The notes: generated by a model not told the origin, from the letters alone. Shown: positions 25,656 to 35,227, counted from the stretch's first letter. The stretch is DNA of 64,000 nt from Paenibacillus sp. FSL R5-0766 (GCF_037971845.1 NZ_CP150227.1:3968001-4032000); one strand, 5' to 3'. Translations and numbers: made by a program.

Positions 25656-27251
25656 TTACCACCCAATAGCCATACCGTCGCCCCTAGGGTCTGCCGCGCC
25701 ACTAATCATGCCGTCCTCACGTATGACAATGCCTTGCGACTGTCCCATAATACCGTCCCACGGTGCTCTCGCTTCAACGTTATGTCCCCACCGGGCAAGG
25801 GTTGCACATACGTCATCGTGATATCGGTTCTCCACACGCATCGTATCGCCTTCTTCGCCCCAGGTACGTCCATACACCCAACGCGGCAGGCTGATTGCTT
25901 CCTGAATGTTCAGCCCATAATCAAGCACTCCGGTAAGCACAGATAATTGTGTCTGCGGCTGCCCTTCTCCCCCCTGTGTACCCACGAGCATATAAGGTTT
26001 GCCATCTCGTGTAACAAGGCCCGGCATGAGGGTGTGGAATGAGCGTTTGTTGGGTTCCAGTACGTTGGCATCTCTCGGATCTAAGGAGAAAAACGACCCC
26101 CGGTTCTGCATGATAACCCCCGTATCCCCCGGAACATACGCTGCGCCGAAGTCAAAATACAGGCTTTGGATGAATGAAACGGCATTGCCTTCGCTATCGA
26201 CAATCGCTGCATACGCCGTGTCCTGGCCTATCGTTTTGGACAAAAACGGCTGTGCCACAGGTGGAGCAGACTGAATCTCATTCCACAATTGGTCTCCGTA
26301 ACTCTTGGACAACAGAAGATCAAGCGGAATGTCCCTGAAATCAGGGTCCGTCAGATAACGATCACGATCACGAAACGCCTTTTTCACCACTTCCGCCATC
26401 AGATGATAGAATTCCGGTGAGGTACGTGCTACAGAGGACAGATCCGTATGCTCCAGCATATTTAACATCATCAGCATCGAGAATCCCTGCGAGTTGGGCG
26501 GCATCTGATGAACTTCATAGCCACGATACTCCGTGCTAACCGGTTTCACCCACTCGCCTCGATGCCCTGCAAAGTCTGCTGGGGCAAGCATGCCCCCATC
26601 CTCACGAATAGCCGAAGTCAGACGATCCGCGAGTTCTCCTGTATAAAAAGTATCTCGCCCTTCCGTCTGAATCAGACGAATGGAGGCAGCAAGATCAGGC
26701 TGGATCAGCAGCTCACCTTCCTGCAAAAGTGTACCCAAAGGCGCAAATACTGCTCGCAGCGGTGTATGCCCCATAATGAAATCTTCATCCCTTTCCATCC
26801 ACAGGCGGAGATTCCGGGATACAGGGCATCCTTTTTCCGCATACTGCGCGGCAGGTTCAAGCAACTGCTCCCACGTTAACTTTCCGTACCGAGACCATAC
26901 TTCCCACCAGGCATCCACCATTCCCGGAACCGTAATTGCACTAAGCACTCCGCGCTGAGGGATGGCATTCATGCCCATCGCTTTGAACGTATCGGCATGA
27001 ATGCCTGCGGCTGAGCGGCCACTTCCGTTATAGGCGGTAATCTCACCACTGGCTCCGTCATGAATCAGGAAGAAGGCATCCCCGCCAAGTCCGGTCATAT
27101 GCGGATATACCACACCCAGAGCTGCACTGACCGCAACAGCGGCATCATAAGCATTCCCGCCCTGCTGGAGGATAGAACTTCCAACTACACTCGCTAGATA
27201 ATGAGGAGAAGTGACCATGACCTCCCTGGAGATTGGCATCTGATTTAACAT
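25656..27251 (-). CDS. gamma-glutamyltransferase-family Ntn hydrolase, possible oxamate amidohydrolase
   Basis: 531 residues without a clear signal peptide. GGNAYDAAVAVSAALGVVYPHMTGLGGDAFFLIHD is the N-terminal family block; the chain break should fall before the Thr in GQDTAYAAIVDSEGNAVSFIQS, and NRGSFFSLDP, MPGLVTRDGKPYMLVGTQGGEGQPQTQ follow in the small subunit. Its start overlaps pucG by seven bases. In Klebsiella the GGT-family protein HpxW of a purine gene cluster hydrolyses oxamate to oxalate and ammonia; similar length and context suggest the same here. A general gamma-glutamyl hydrolase role (YwrD-like) is the alternative. Confidence 0.85.
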   Translation of the reverse strand: MLNQMPISREVMVTSPHYLASVVGSSILQQGGNAYDAAVAVSAALGVVYPHMTGLGGDAFFLIHDGASGEITAYNGSGRSAAGIHADTFKAMGMNAIPQRGVLSAITVPGMVDAWWEVWSRYGKLTWEQLLEPAAQYAEKGCPVSRNLRLWMERDEDFIMGHTPLRAVFAPLGTLLQEGELLIQPDLAASIRLIQTEGRDTFYTGELADRLTSAIREDGGMLAPADFAGHRGEWVKPVSTEYRGYEVHQMPPNSQGFSMLMMLNMLEHTDLSSVARTSPEFYHLMAEVVKKAFRDRDRYLTDPDFRDIPLDLLLSKSYGDQLWNEIQSAPPVAQPFLSKTIGQDTAYAAIVDSEGNAVSFIQSLYFDFGAAYVPGDTGVIMQNRGSFFSLDPRDANVLEPNKRSFHTLMPGLVTRDGKPYMLVGTQGGEGQPQTQLSVLTGVLDYGLNIQEAISLPRWVYGRTWGEEGDTMRVENRYHDDVCATLARWGHNVEARAPWDGIMGQSQGIVIREDGMISGAADPRGDGMAIGW

Positions 27252-28492
27252 AAGGCGCCCTCCTTCCCTGCATACACATCCAATGCGGCCTGCACCGCTT
27301 CACCGGCAGGTAATACGTGACGATGACGGAGAAGAACAGCTTCCAGCGCTCCCAGCACATGAAGTACGTTTTTGCGTTGGCAACTGAATCCCATTGTACC
27401 AATCCGCCAGATCTGTCCTTTCAACGGTCCAAATGAACTGGCAATCTCAATACCAAAATCGTTCAGCAACATGCTGCGCACCGACTCACCATCGATCCCC
27501 TCCGGAATGGTGATACAGGTGACTACCGGAAGTTTGCTTGACATATCCCCGTACAGTTGCAGTCCCATTCCCTGAATTCCAGCAACCAACGCACGTTCAT
27601 TTACCAGATGTCTCTGGAACCTTGCCTCCAATCCTTCTTGCAGCAGAATGCGTAAACCTTCGTGAAGACCGTAGAGCATGGAGGTGGCCTCCGTATGATG
27701 GTTCAACCGTGCTGAACTCCAGTAATCCTGCAATTGGCTTAGGTCAAAATAATTGCTGGCAATCGTGCGGCCTTCTGCCCTCGCACTGGTTGCATCTCGC
27801 AGTCCGCGTTCAACTGTTTTGCGGCTCATCAGTTTCTGCTCCACTCGACTGTTGTATGTGAGAGGTGCCATCCCTGAAGGAACAGACAGGCATTTCTGCG
27901 TACCACCCATTACCGCATCCAGATGCCACGCATCCGTCTCCACCGGAGTCCCACCAATGGTAGCCACAGCATCCACAACGAGTAAAATATCAAGATCACG
28001 ACAGGCTTTGCCAATCTCGGCAAGGGGCTGCATCTGTCCGGTGGAAGTCTCACCGTGAACCATCGCAACCAGACTTGGTTTATGGGTATGGATCGCCTTG
28101 ATCACCTCTTCCGGATCAAATACCGTTCCCCATTCCGTTTCAAAAAAGACAACCTCTGCACCGCAACGTTCCGAGATTTCAACCAGCAGATGTCCAAATC
28201 GCCCGTAGATCGGGACGAGAACTTTGTCACCAGGCTGAATTAGACTGACCAACACAGCTTCAATCCCTGAACGGGATGTACCATCGACTGGATAACACCA
28301 CTCGTTATCTGTCATATATAACTCTCGCAGCATCGCCATTGTCTCGTTCATCAAGGATGTGAACTCCGGGTCAAACTGCCCCAGGATCGGAAAGGATAAT
28401 GCTCTTAGCACACGCGGATCAACCTCAACGGGTCCCGGGGTCATAATGGTCCGCAAGGACGGAGATAACTCTTTATAGTTGGACATCTGCAT
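27245..28492 (-). CDS. pucG: (S)-ureidoglycine-glyoxylate aminotransferase
   Basis: 415 residues, class V PLP aminotransferase. TPGPVEVDPRVLRAL at the start, GTSRSGIEAVLVSL, LVVDAVATIGGTPVETDAWHLD, and the PLP lysine in GGTQKCLSVPSGMAPL match the alanine-glyoxylate aminotransferase-like group to which Bacillus PucG belongs. It moves the amino group of ureidoglycine to glyoxylate, giving oxalurate and glycine. It abuts pucF without a gap and overlaps the Ntn-hydrolase gene by seven bases, so the three are tightly coupled. The extra C-terminal tail (ALDVYAGKEGALC) is not typical. Confidence 0.92.
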   Translation of the reverse strand: MQMSNYKELSPSLRTIMTPGPVEVDPRVLRALSFPILGQFDPEFTSLMNETMAMLRELYMTDNEWCYPVDGTSRSGIEAVLVSLIQPGDKVLVPIYGRFGHLLVEISERCGAEVVFFETEWGTVFDPEEVIKAIHTHKPSLVAMVHGETSTGQMQPLAEIGKACRDLDILLVVDAVATIGGTPVETDAWHLDAVMGGTQKCLSVPSGMAPLTYNSRVEQKLMSRKTVERGLRDATSARAEGRTIASNYFDLSQLQDYWSSARLNHHTEATSMLYGLHEGLRILLQEGLEARFQRHLVNERALVAGIQGMGLQLYGDMSSKLPVVTCITIPEGIDGESVRSMLLNDFGIEIASSFGPLKGQIWRIGTMGFSCQRKNVLHVLGALEAVLLRHRHVLPAGEAVQAALDVYAGKEGALC

Positions 28493-29800
28493 TCAACTCC
28501 CGTAACCGTATTTATAGAGTAGCCGGACCAGAACCTGAAAACCGTGCATCAGGTCTGCTTCAGCTGTATATTCAAGTGGATTATGACTAATACCGTCCTG
28601 GCTCGGCACAAAGATCATGGCCGTCGGACAAGCTGGCTGAAAAATCTGCGAATCATGTCCTGCCCCGCTTGGCATTGGCCAATAGGACAATTGCTCCTGC
28701 TCACAGATATCTTGAATGTCCGAGATCATCTCTGCATTCATAGGAATGGGCGTCACCGACAGATGTTCTTCCCAGTCAAGTCCAAGCTGCTGCTCGGCTG
28801 CGATACGACTAAATGCCTGGAGCATATCCTGCCAGCAGCGATCAATACTTTCCTGCCGGATATGGCGGATATCGAGTGAAAACACCGCCCGTGCTGCAAC
28901 CACATTCCCAACACCCGGATCGGCCGTGATTCGCCCAACCGTGGCTACGAGTGGTTCTCCTACATCTAATGCAATACTCCGTACCGCAGCAATCATCTCG
29001 GCTGCTCCGGCAAGTGCGTCTTTGCGCCAGGACATCGGCGTCGTTCCTGCGTGATTCGCTTCCCCGCTTACGGTAATACTGAACCGCTTCTGACCTACGA
29101 TATCGGATACAACTCCAATCGAATGTCCAAGACGTTCCAGAACCTGACCTTGCTCAATGTGAAGCTCAATAAAGGCACCGTAATTTTTCGCGGCAGGTCT
29201 ATATGCACTATCGGGTCCAAAACCCGCATCCCGGATCGCTTGTGTAAAGGTAACGCCGTCTTGATCCTTCAAATGTTCTACGTCTTCCAGAGCCGTTATG
29301 CCTGTTATACTGCGTGAACCCCAATACGCAAAAGGGAATCGACTTCCTTCTTCTTCGCATAACGATACCACTTGGAGTGTGCGCTTCGGTGCTCCGAAAT
29401 GCTTCTGCAAATACTCCAATGCCAGGACTCCCGCCACCACACCGTAAGCACCATCATATTTGCCGCCATACACCACCGTATCAATATGTGATCCGGTCAC
29501 AATCGGCAATTCTTCAGCACCAGTCGCTGATTCCTTACCCTCACTCTTGAGTGTGCCATACAGATTACCGGACTGGTCAAATTCGGGAGACAATCCTTTC
29601 TCCTGCATTTTGGCTGCAAGGGCACCTTGTGCTTCACACCAAGCCGAGTCATACAACAGTCTTGTAACGCCGCCCTGTGCATCCGCGCCATATGTCGACA
29701 GCCAGTCAAGCATGGCTTGCAGCTCCACCTGTTCCACATCCGGCAAAGGAAGAGGTGCATTATTGGTACCGGATGACCGGTATACTCTAGATTCTGTCAT
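28493..29800 (-). CDS. pucF: allantoate amidohydrolase
   Basis: 435 residues of the M20 family, hydantoinase/carbamoylase group. GSHIDTVVYGGKYDGAYGVVAG supplies a metal His and the bridging Asp; VVSLCEEEGSRFP the Glu pair; FIELHIEQGQVLE the next His; and PSGAGHDSQIF the final His of a two-metal site. The dimerisation insert begins FSITVSGEANHAGTTPMSWRKDAL. It hydrolyses allantoate to ureidoglycine, ammonia and carbon dioxide. ATGA overlap with pucH and zero gap to pucG make translation coupling likely. Confidence 0.94.
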   Translation of the reverse strand: MTESRVYRSSGTNNAPLPLPDVEQVELQAMLDWLSTYGADAQGGVTRLLYDSAWCEAQGALAAKMQEKGLSPEFDQSGNLYGTLKSEGKESATGAEELPIVTGSHIDTVVYGGKYDGAYGVVAGVLALEYLQKHFGAPKRTLQVVSLCEEEGSRFPFAYWGSRSITGITALEDVEHLKDQDGVTFTQAIRDAGFGPDSAYRPAAKNYGAFIELHIEQGQVLERLGHSIGVVSDIVGQKRFSITVSGEANHAGTTPMSWRKDALAGAAEMIAAVRSIALDVGEPLVATVGRITADPGVGNVVAARAVFSLDIRHIRQESIDRCWQDMLQAFSRIAAEQQLGLDWEEHLSVTPIPMNAEMISDIQDICEQEQLSYWPMPSGAGHDSQIFQPACPTAMIFVPSQDGISHNPLEYTAEADLMHGFQVLVRLLYKYGYGS

Positions 29801-31200
29801 GGCGTCTCCTCCATTCCCGCTTCGATGGGACTAGAAGAGTAAGCCACAATGTATTGCCCGAGAGGCACAGGAGATAATCCGGATTCCGAGTTATATACCC
29901 GTTGCCCACGGCAAAATACGTCTGCAATCTGACAGTTAAATGTACGTCCCACATAAGGGCTCTGTTTATGCGTATAGAGCAGATCCTCCGTGTTCAGGGT
30001 TGTGTTTCTCTCCCAGTCAATCAGGACCAGATCTGCATCTTTGCCAATTGCAATCTCCCCTTTACTCTCCAGACCAAGCCTTCTGGCAGGCTGAAGGGAG
30101 AGTACTCTTCCGAGCAACGGGAGGTTTATATTACGCTGAAGATGTCCGTCCTCCAGCATGATCAGCAGTGTGCTTTGCGCTCCGGATATACCTCCCCAGA
30201 TTTCAAAAAAGCTATCGGATTGTTTCATGGATGGCGGACATGGCGAATGGTCTGAGGCAATAACATCAATCAATCCCGAAGTCAGTGCATCCCATAACTG
30301 CTCCTGCTCGGAAGAGCTACGAAGTGGTGGAGCACATTTCGCTACAGCACCCAAACGGACCACATCCTGATCGACCAGCGTCAGATAATGAGGGCATGTC
30401 TCCGAAGTGACGTCTTGCCCACGCCGTTTAGCCTCTGCAATTAGATCCAGGGCTTCCCGGGTGCTAATGTGCACAAAATGCAGCGCACACCCGGTCTGTT
30501 CACCGTATCTCAATGCCCGCGCAACCGCGACGACTTCGGCTTCCACAGGACGGGACCGGATATAATCCATCGGTTCAGTCTTTCCCTCAGCAATGCTTTT
30601 TGCACCGAGTTCGGCAACCATGCCTTCGTCCTCTGCATGAAGTGCCAGCACACGTTTTAATGTTGCAATTTCATGCATTCCGTCCAATAGCGTGTGGTCA
30701 TCGGCTCTGGCAAAGATGTCTTCCCCTTCGCCTCCCGGCTCAGACATAAATGCCTTGAATCCGGCAACACCCAGCCGTGACAATGGAGCAAGTTCCTCAC
30801 GATTGCCGGGAACCAAACCTCCCCAGAAGGCATAATCAACATAGGATTGGTCGGCAGCTGCTTTCTTTTTCATCTCCCATGCTTCCGGCCTTGTGGTTGG
30901 TGGTACACCGTTAAGCGGCATATCGACATAGGTAGTGATTCCCCCTGCGGCAAGAGCTGCCGAACCCGATCGAAATCCCTCCCAACTGGCGAGTCCAGGT
31001 TCATTGAAGTGTACATGAATGTCCACGACACCCGGCATCACTGTAAGCCCCTCAGCTTCTATGATGCAAGTTGCTTCACCAGCGGTCAGCAGCGTGGATA
31101 GTTCCGTTATTTTTTCACCAGTTATGCCAATATCCAGTTGTTCTACCCGATCTCTCAGCACCACCCGGGCCCCCCGGATGATGGTATCAAATGTTGTCAT
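29797..31200 (-). CDS. pucH: allantoinase
   Basis: 467 residues, cyclic amidohydrolase. GVVDIHVHFNEPGLASWEGF is the HxH metal motif; FKAFMSEPGG holds the Lys that becomes the carboxylated bridge; LALHAEDEGM, LHFVHISTREAL and VIASDHSPCPPSMK supply the other metal His and Asp. It opens the ring of allantoin to give allantoate. Four-base overlap with pucF downstream; 43 bases after pucM. All active-site motifs are present. Confidence 0.95.
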   Translation of the reverse strand: MTTFDTIIRGARVVLRDRVEQLDIGITGEKITELSTLLTAGEATCIIEAEGLTVMPGVVDIHVHFNEPGLASWEGFRSGSAALAAGGITTYVDMPLNGVPPTTRPEAWEMKKKAAADQSYVDYAFWGGLVPGNREELAPLSRLGVAGFKAFMSEPGGEGEDIFARADDHTLLDGMHEIATLKRVLALHAEDEGMVAELGAKSIAEGKTEPMDYIRSRPVEAEVVAVARALRYGEQTGCALHFVHISTREALDLIAEAKRRGQDVTSETCPHYLTLVDQDVVRLGAVAKCAPPLRSSSEQEQLWDALTSGLIDVIASDHSPCPPSMKQSDSFFEIWGGISGAQSTLLIMLEDGHLQRNINLPLLGRVLSLQPARRLGLESKGEIAIGKDADLVLIDWERNTTLNTEDLLYTHKQSPYVGRTFNCQIADVFCRGQRVYNSESGLSPVPLGQYIVAYSSSPIEAGMEETP

Positions 31201-31243
31201 GTGGATGACCCTCCCCCTGAATCAGAACCGGATGTGTGCATGT

Positions 31244-31621
31244 TCAGCTTCCCCGGTATGTACTGTAACCTCCTGGAGCAATCAATAATGGAATATGGTA
31301 ATGGCTTGAGGTATCAGATACGGCAAAACGAATCGGAACAATCGTCCATAATGCCTGGCCTAGCTCCTCCAACGAACGCTGTGCGTAATAACTCTCGACA
31401 TGGAATTGAAGCTCATATATCGCTAGCTCCAGCTTGCCTCCATCCAGCAGCGGTGCCTCCAAACGTCCATCCGCATTGGTCACCGACTCAGCCACTTTTG
31501 TCTTGCTTTCCTGCTCCCCATCCCTCTTCAGGGTATACAGCTCGATCCGAACACCCGCAGCAGGCACGCCTTTGGATGTATCCAGCACATGTGTTGTAAT
31601 TCGTCCACCAGATATCGACAT
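31244..31621 (-). CDS. pucM: 5-hydroxyisourate hydrolase
   Basis: 125 residues, transthyretin-like. RITTHVLDTSKGVPAAGVRIELYTL at the start, then FHVESYY, and the C-terminal signature YHIPLLIAPGGYSTYRGS ending in the conserved YRGS. It hydrolyses the uricase product 5-hydroxyisourate to OHCU, the substrate of the decarboxylase domain of PucL. Its ATG overlaps the pucL stop by one base (TAATG). Confidence 0.96.
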   Translation of the reverse strand: MSISGGRITTHVLDTSKGVPAAGVRIELYTLKRDGEQESKTKVAESVTNADGRLEAPLLDGGKLELAIYELQFHVESYYAQRSLEELGQALWTIVPIRFAVSDTSSHYHIPLLIAPGGYSTYRGS

Positions 31622-33165
31622 TAGACGTCACCTTCTTTCCCGGAGTCATGGCCGTCTGTTCCCAGATCATCCCTTGTCATCGAGAAACCCTGGAATCCAT
31701 ATGGTGGTCTCGGCTCGGTAAATACTTTGCCTTCTCCCTCTTTCACTTCCTCCAGCACTGTCTCCCAAGTCCGATTGTTGGATTCAAATGAAACCTCACT
31801 CAGCTGTTCAAATCGAATTAGCAACCTTCGTCCAATCTGGAAGATCAGATGTTGAATGGAAGCGGATCGACACTCATGAAATACCGCAGCAGCCAAATCT
31901 CTGACCTGTTCCGCCGCTACATACCGTCCACGCTGATCGTCCATGCCATCTCTCGGATCTTCATAACGCCAATTGATGTTCAGAAAAATAAATAACGGTC
32001 GATCCCATGTCTCTGGAAGAGTGGTGTATTCATCCTGCATGAATCCGGCAAATTCACTGCCTTTGACCTTGATCAGTCTCAGATCGGCTACACCACTGAA
32101 ATGGTTGCTGAGTTCAATCGAGTCTCCTGATCGTTCTGCTTCCACGGCAGCTGTCGCCCGATCATTCTGCGAATAACGAAATACGAGCGCACTCGGTCGA
32201 TAACTTCCTTCTAATCCAATGGGTATATCTTCAAACGGAATCTGGTCCGCTGTCATCTGAACCTTGCTCATCTGCGGATACGTCTCCAGGAAACGCCGAC
32301 TTACCAGCGCAAGAAATCCTTCCACCGTCGCTCCTGTGTAATCCGCTGCATGTTTGAGAATAAAATTTTTCATCGAATCGGTTGCGACCACCAGCGAATT
32401 ATCCCCTTCTGCAAAAGAAGGCAAGAAATCATCACCCTGCACAGCCACCTTGATGTTCAATCCAAACAGAATATTGCTGCGTCCCATAAAAGGAGATTCC
32501 GGAATGGACTGGATACCCGTCAACGGTTTGGCGTAGGAACGGTACATCCACACATCCCCTTTGCCGTAATACATCGTCCGCTGCTGCACTGTGGCTGGCT
32601 TGCTCACGAACTCATGTTCATGACCGATCTGTGCAAGCCACTGCTCCAAACGAATGCCCGCAATTTTGAATACTTCCTTCATTGCAGTCTCGAATTCTTC
32701 TTCCCTGCCTCGGCGATGACGTTGCCGCATGGATTCGAGGACGGAACTTGCGGTATGGCCTTTAACGGCCAATATGAATGGAAAGCCAAATTGGCTTGTA
32801 TATACTTTGTTTAATTGTTGAATTTCGTTGAATTGTTCCTGTGAAAGTGAATCCAGCCCTGCACCAGCCTGCTCCTGAACGGAGTTGCTGCTCATGCTGA
32901 TTCGCGCTCCAAGATCCGGGTGATTTCGAAGCAACTGCAACTTCACCTGGTCATCCGATGCCTGAACCACGTTTTTCATCACTTTCATCATCTTTTCAAA
33001 TGAATCAAAAGGTCGTGAAAGCCCGGCATGCTCAGCCACCCATGGTGATTCCTCAAATAAGCCGCCAAACGTATGCACAAACTGTGTAATAGACCAGTTG
33101 TTAACAAGTTTAATTAAGTCGCTCATGTTAGAACCTCCGGTCTGTTGTGGATTATTGTTCTTCAT
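31621..33165 (-). CDS. pucL: bifunctional OHCU decarboxylase / uricase
   Basis: 514 residues. The N-terminal 165 or so residues are OHCU decarboxylase (FVHTFGGLFEESPWVAE, LRNHPDLGARI, QFGFPFILAVKGHTASSVLESM); the C-terminal part, from about 185, is urate oxidase, with a tandem T-fold, NSLVVATDSMKNFILKHAADY and RATAAVEAERS-type strands. It oxidises urate to 5-hydroxyisourate and, after PucM, decarboxylates OHCU to (S)-allantoin. The same fusion occurs in Bacillus PucL. First of the tightly packed genes after pucR, with 200 bases between them that include a terminator. Confidence 0.95.
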   Translation of the reverse strand: MKNNNPQQTGGSNMSDLIKLVNNWSITQFVHTFGGLFEESPWVAEHAGLSRPFDSFEKMMKVMKNVVQASDDQVKLQLLRNHPDLGARISMSSNSVQEQAGAGLDSLSQEQFNEIQQLNKVYTSQFGFPFILAVKGHTASSVLESMRQRHRRGREEEFETAMKEVFKIAGIRLEQWLAQIGHEHEFVSKPATVQQRTMYYGKGDVWMYRSYAKPLTGIQSIPESPFMGRSNILFGLNIKVAVQGDDFLPSFAEGDNSLVVATDSMKNFILKHAADYTGATVEGFLALVSRRFLETYPQMSKVQMTADQIPFEDIPIGLEGSYRPSALVFRYSQNDRATAAVEAERSGDSIELSNHFSGVADLRLIKVKGSEFAGFMQDEYTTLPETWDRPLFIFLNINWRYEDPRDGMDDQRGRYVAAEQVRDLAAAVFHECRSASIQHLIFQIGRRLLIRFEQLSEVSFESNNRTWETVLEEVKEGEGKVFTEPRPPYGFQGFSMTRDDLGTDGHDSGKEGDV

Positions 33166-33285
33166 TCTAAGTGCCGTTCAATTTCGCGACAACAATATTT
33201 ACGCAATTTTGTAATATAACATAACATCAGAGTTGTGATTTGTTTGCTGTGCACGGGAAGATCAGCTTTTGTTGTCCTTAAACAT

Positions 33286-33320
33286 GAAAAAACCGCACTC
33301 CATCAACGGAATGCGGTTCT
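33286..33320 (-). terminator. pucR terminator
   Basis: On the minus strand AACCGCATTCC pairs with GGAGTGCGGTT (one mismatch) around GTTGAT, followed by six T. It parts pucR from the pucL transcription unit. Confidence 0.9.
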
Positions 33321-33353
33321 TGGGGGTCTAACCCGGTGGCATTGTCATGTTGC

Positions 33354-33389
33354 ACAATGTGCGGTCTAGAGTTGGACATTGTGCGGTCT
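33354..33389. repeat. 22-base tandem duplication at the pucR stop codon
   Basis: ACAATGTGCGGTCT (33354-33367) and ACATTGTGCGGTCT (33376-33389) are direct copies 22 bases apart. The duplicated unit spans the last codons and the stop of pucR. Confidence 0.75.
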
Positions 33390-34988
33390 TGCAACTGCTT
33401 TGTCCCGCACGAACTTGCGGAAGGTAAATACCAGCTTTAATTTAAGCAGATCATTCGTTTTCTTAAAGTCCATTTGCAGCAAGCTGCCAACTTTCTCCAT
33501 ACGATAAGTGACCGTGTTGCGATGCACAAACAGTTGCTTGGCAGCTTCATTGATCAGTCCGTCATTCTCGATAAAGGACTCCAATGTATTCATCAGCACT
33601 TGATTGGGATCACCATCCCTGGCAAGTAGTGGTTCGAGTACTTTATTGCAGTAGTTCTCCATGATGTTATCCGGTACGTGTTGGAACACATAGGCAAATT
33701 CGAGCATTTCAAATTGCAACGCACGGTCTTTCATGCCGAACCGACGAGCCAGTTGTCGTGTATCCAGGCACTCCTGGTATGCTTCACGGAGCGACTTGGG
33801 CTCATGTTTCATTTTGCTGATCCAGAAACGTGGAGCCGGTGCTCCTTTTGCTTCTTGCGCTGCCAGAACATCACCGAAACGACTCAAGAGAAAACTTGAC
33901 AGCTCCTCTCCATAATCTCGCCCTGTTGGGCAGGTGTAGATGGACAGAATGCCATCTTCGATCTGAAAATGCTGTGAGGCCGTGAATTGCATCAGCGGAT
34001 TGTATTGCAACTCGCGATGAATCTGTTTAAGTAGCTTTCCCTCGGCAAACAGAGTCGGCTCAAGTGTAATCAATACGCACTGATAAGTTCCCTGGAATAG
34101 ATGTACACCTTTGTTTTCACTCATGGTGGTTAATTCCTGAACGGTCATTTTGTTATCCAGATACTGTGTAAGCAGCGTACGCATCTCATCTTGCACGGTC
34201 GGATTAATATGCTCACGATAAGTCATATCCATATAAAATGCCAGCACATCCGCAGCCTGTTGGAACAGCTCTTCCTCCGCTCGAAGCGATAGGGCTGAAT
34301 CCGTAAACACAAGCAACGCCCCGTACTCTTCATCATTTTGCTTGATGGGTACGCGATGACAACTTCCCTGATTCCATTTCACTCGGTGCATGACGGATTT
34401 CCAAGGCCAGCCTTGGGTTACAGCATCCCCTGCAATGCCTTCACTCCCATATAGCACATGCCCACGTGAACCAATGACGGCAAGCGGATAGTTCAGCACC
34501 GTGGCAAGTTCGGCAAACACATTCCGATGTGGCTGCTGTTGCAGTGCAAACTGCATTAATTTTTTCTGCTTCTGCACAACCTCATGCAGCAATCGGTTGC
34601 TACGTTCATGTTCAGCCTTGAACAAGGCATTCATCTGGTCGGAGAAGGTGAATTGAAAGGGGAGCTCAAGCAGTGGCAAACGAAGCCGATCAGCTTCCTC
34701 GACAATACCTTGGGGAATGGACTGCCAGAAACGTCCCAGCTTGATGCCGAGTCCTGCACAGCCGCGTTCATTCAAGCGTCGCATCAAACGTAATGCGTCC
34801 GTCTCACTGTCTTTCATAATAAAAGCGGTGGTGAACAACATTTCTCCGGATTTGATCCAATCCGCGATATCAGGAGCGTCCATGACGTTAACGGATTTCA
34901 TCATCCGTGAAGTCCCTTCCCCACCCGCAACCAGTTTGGCCTCTGACAACGGGTACACCTGTAAAGCCTCTTTAACCGTAAGTTGCAT
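33366..34988 (-). CDS. pucR: PucR-type purine catabolism regulator
   Basis: 540 residues from the ATG at 34988, eight bases after GGGAGG. The N-terminal PucR domain (LTVKEALQVYPLSEAKLVAGG.. to about 125) is followed by a coiled stretch, a GGDEF-like/CdaR middle region (YQCVLITLEPTLFAEG, LSIYTCPTG) and the C-terminal helix-turn-helix, LINEAAKQLFVHRNTVTYRMEKVGSLL, of the CdaR/PucR family. In Bacillus, PucR activates the puc genes under nitrogen limitation, responding to allantoin-type intermediates; the same is expected here. It lies upstream of all the genes it should control, in the same direction. Confidence 0.94.
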   Translation of the reverse strand: MQLTVKEALQVYPLSEAKLVAGGEGTSRMMKSVNVMDAPDIADWIKSGEMLFTTAFIMKDSETDALRLMRRLNERGCAGLGIKLGRFWQSIPQGIVEEADRLRLPLLELPFQFTFSDQMNALFKAEHERSNRLLHEVVQKQKKLMQFALQQQPHRNVFAELATVLNYPLAVIGSRGHVLYGSEGIAGDAVTQGWPWKSVMHRVKWNQGSCHRVPIKQNDEEYGALLVFTDSALSLRAEEELFQQAADVLAFYMDMTYREHINPTVQDEMRTLLTQYLDNKMTVQELTTMSENKGVHLFQGTYQCVLITLEPTLFAEGKLLKQIHRELQYNPLMQFTASQHFQIEDGILSIYTCPTGRDYGEELSSFLLSRFGDVLAAQEAKGAPAPRFWISKMKHEPKSLREAYQECLDTRQLARRFGMKDRALQFEMLEFAYVFQHVPDNIMENYCNKVLEPLLARDGDPNQVLMNTLESFIENDGLINEAAKQLFVHRNTVTYRMEKVGSLLQMDFKKTNDLLKLKLVFTFRKFVRDKAVARPHNVQL

Positions 34989-35149
34989 GGACACTACCTC
35001 CCATATATATAACACAATATTATGTCATTCTGGTTAATGAAACTGAACTTCGAATTATTTTTCTAATTAAATCCATATTTATGCGTTTGTCTTTTATTTG
35101 TTGTTAAGTATTATAACATCAATTTCCTAAATAAAGCTTACACGGAAAA

Positions 35150-35207
35150 AAAATAAAACCTATGACCTAATTACAGCGCACTTTCCTGTAATCGGCATAG
35201 GTTTTAT
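35150..35207 (-). terminator. histidine kinase terminator
   Basis: On the minus strand AAAACCTATG pairs with CATAGGTTTT, with an inner ATTACAG/CTGTAAT stem, followed by eight T. It lies past repeat copy E, so the kinase mRNA would contain that repeat. Confidence 0.88.
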
Positions 35208-35227
35208 AAGTTACTATGATCCACATA

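Noticed and set aside
35021..35040. PucR-box-like CTGGTTAA upstream of pucR
   Set aside because: It resembles the Bacillus box WWWCNTTGGTTAA but misses three positions, and no matching copies were found before pucL or pucC, so it is not listed as a site.
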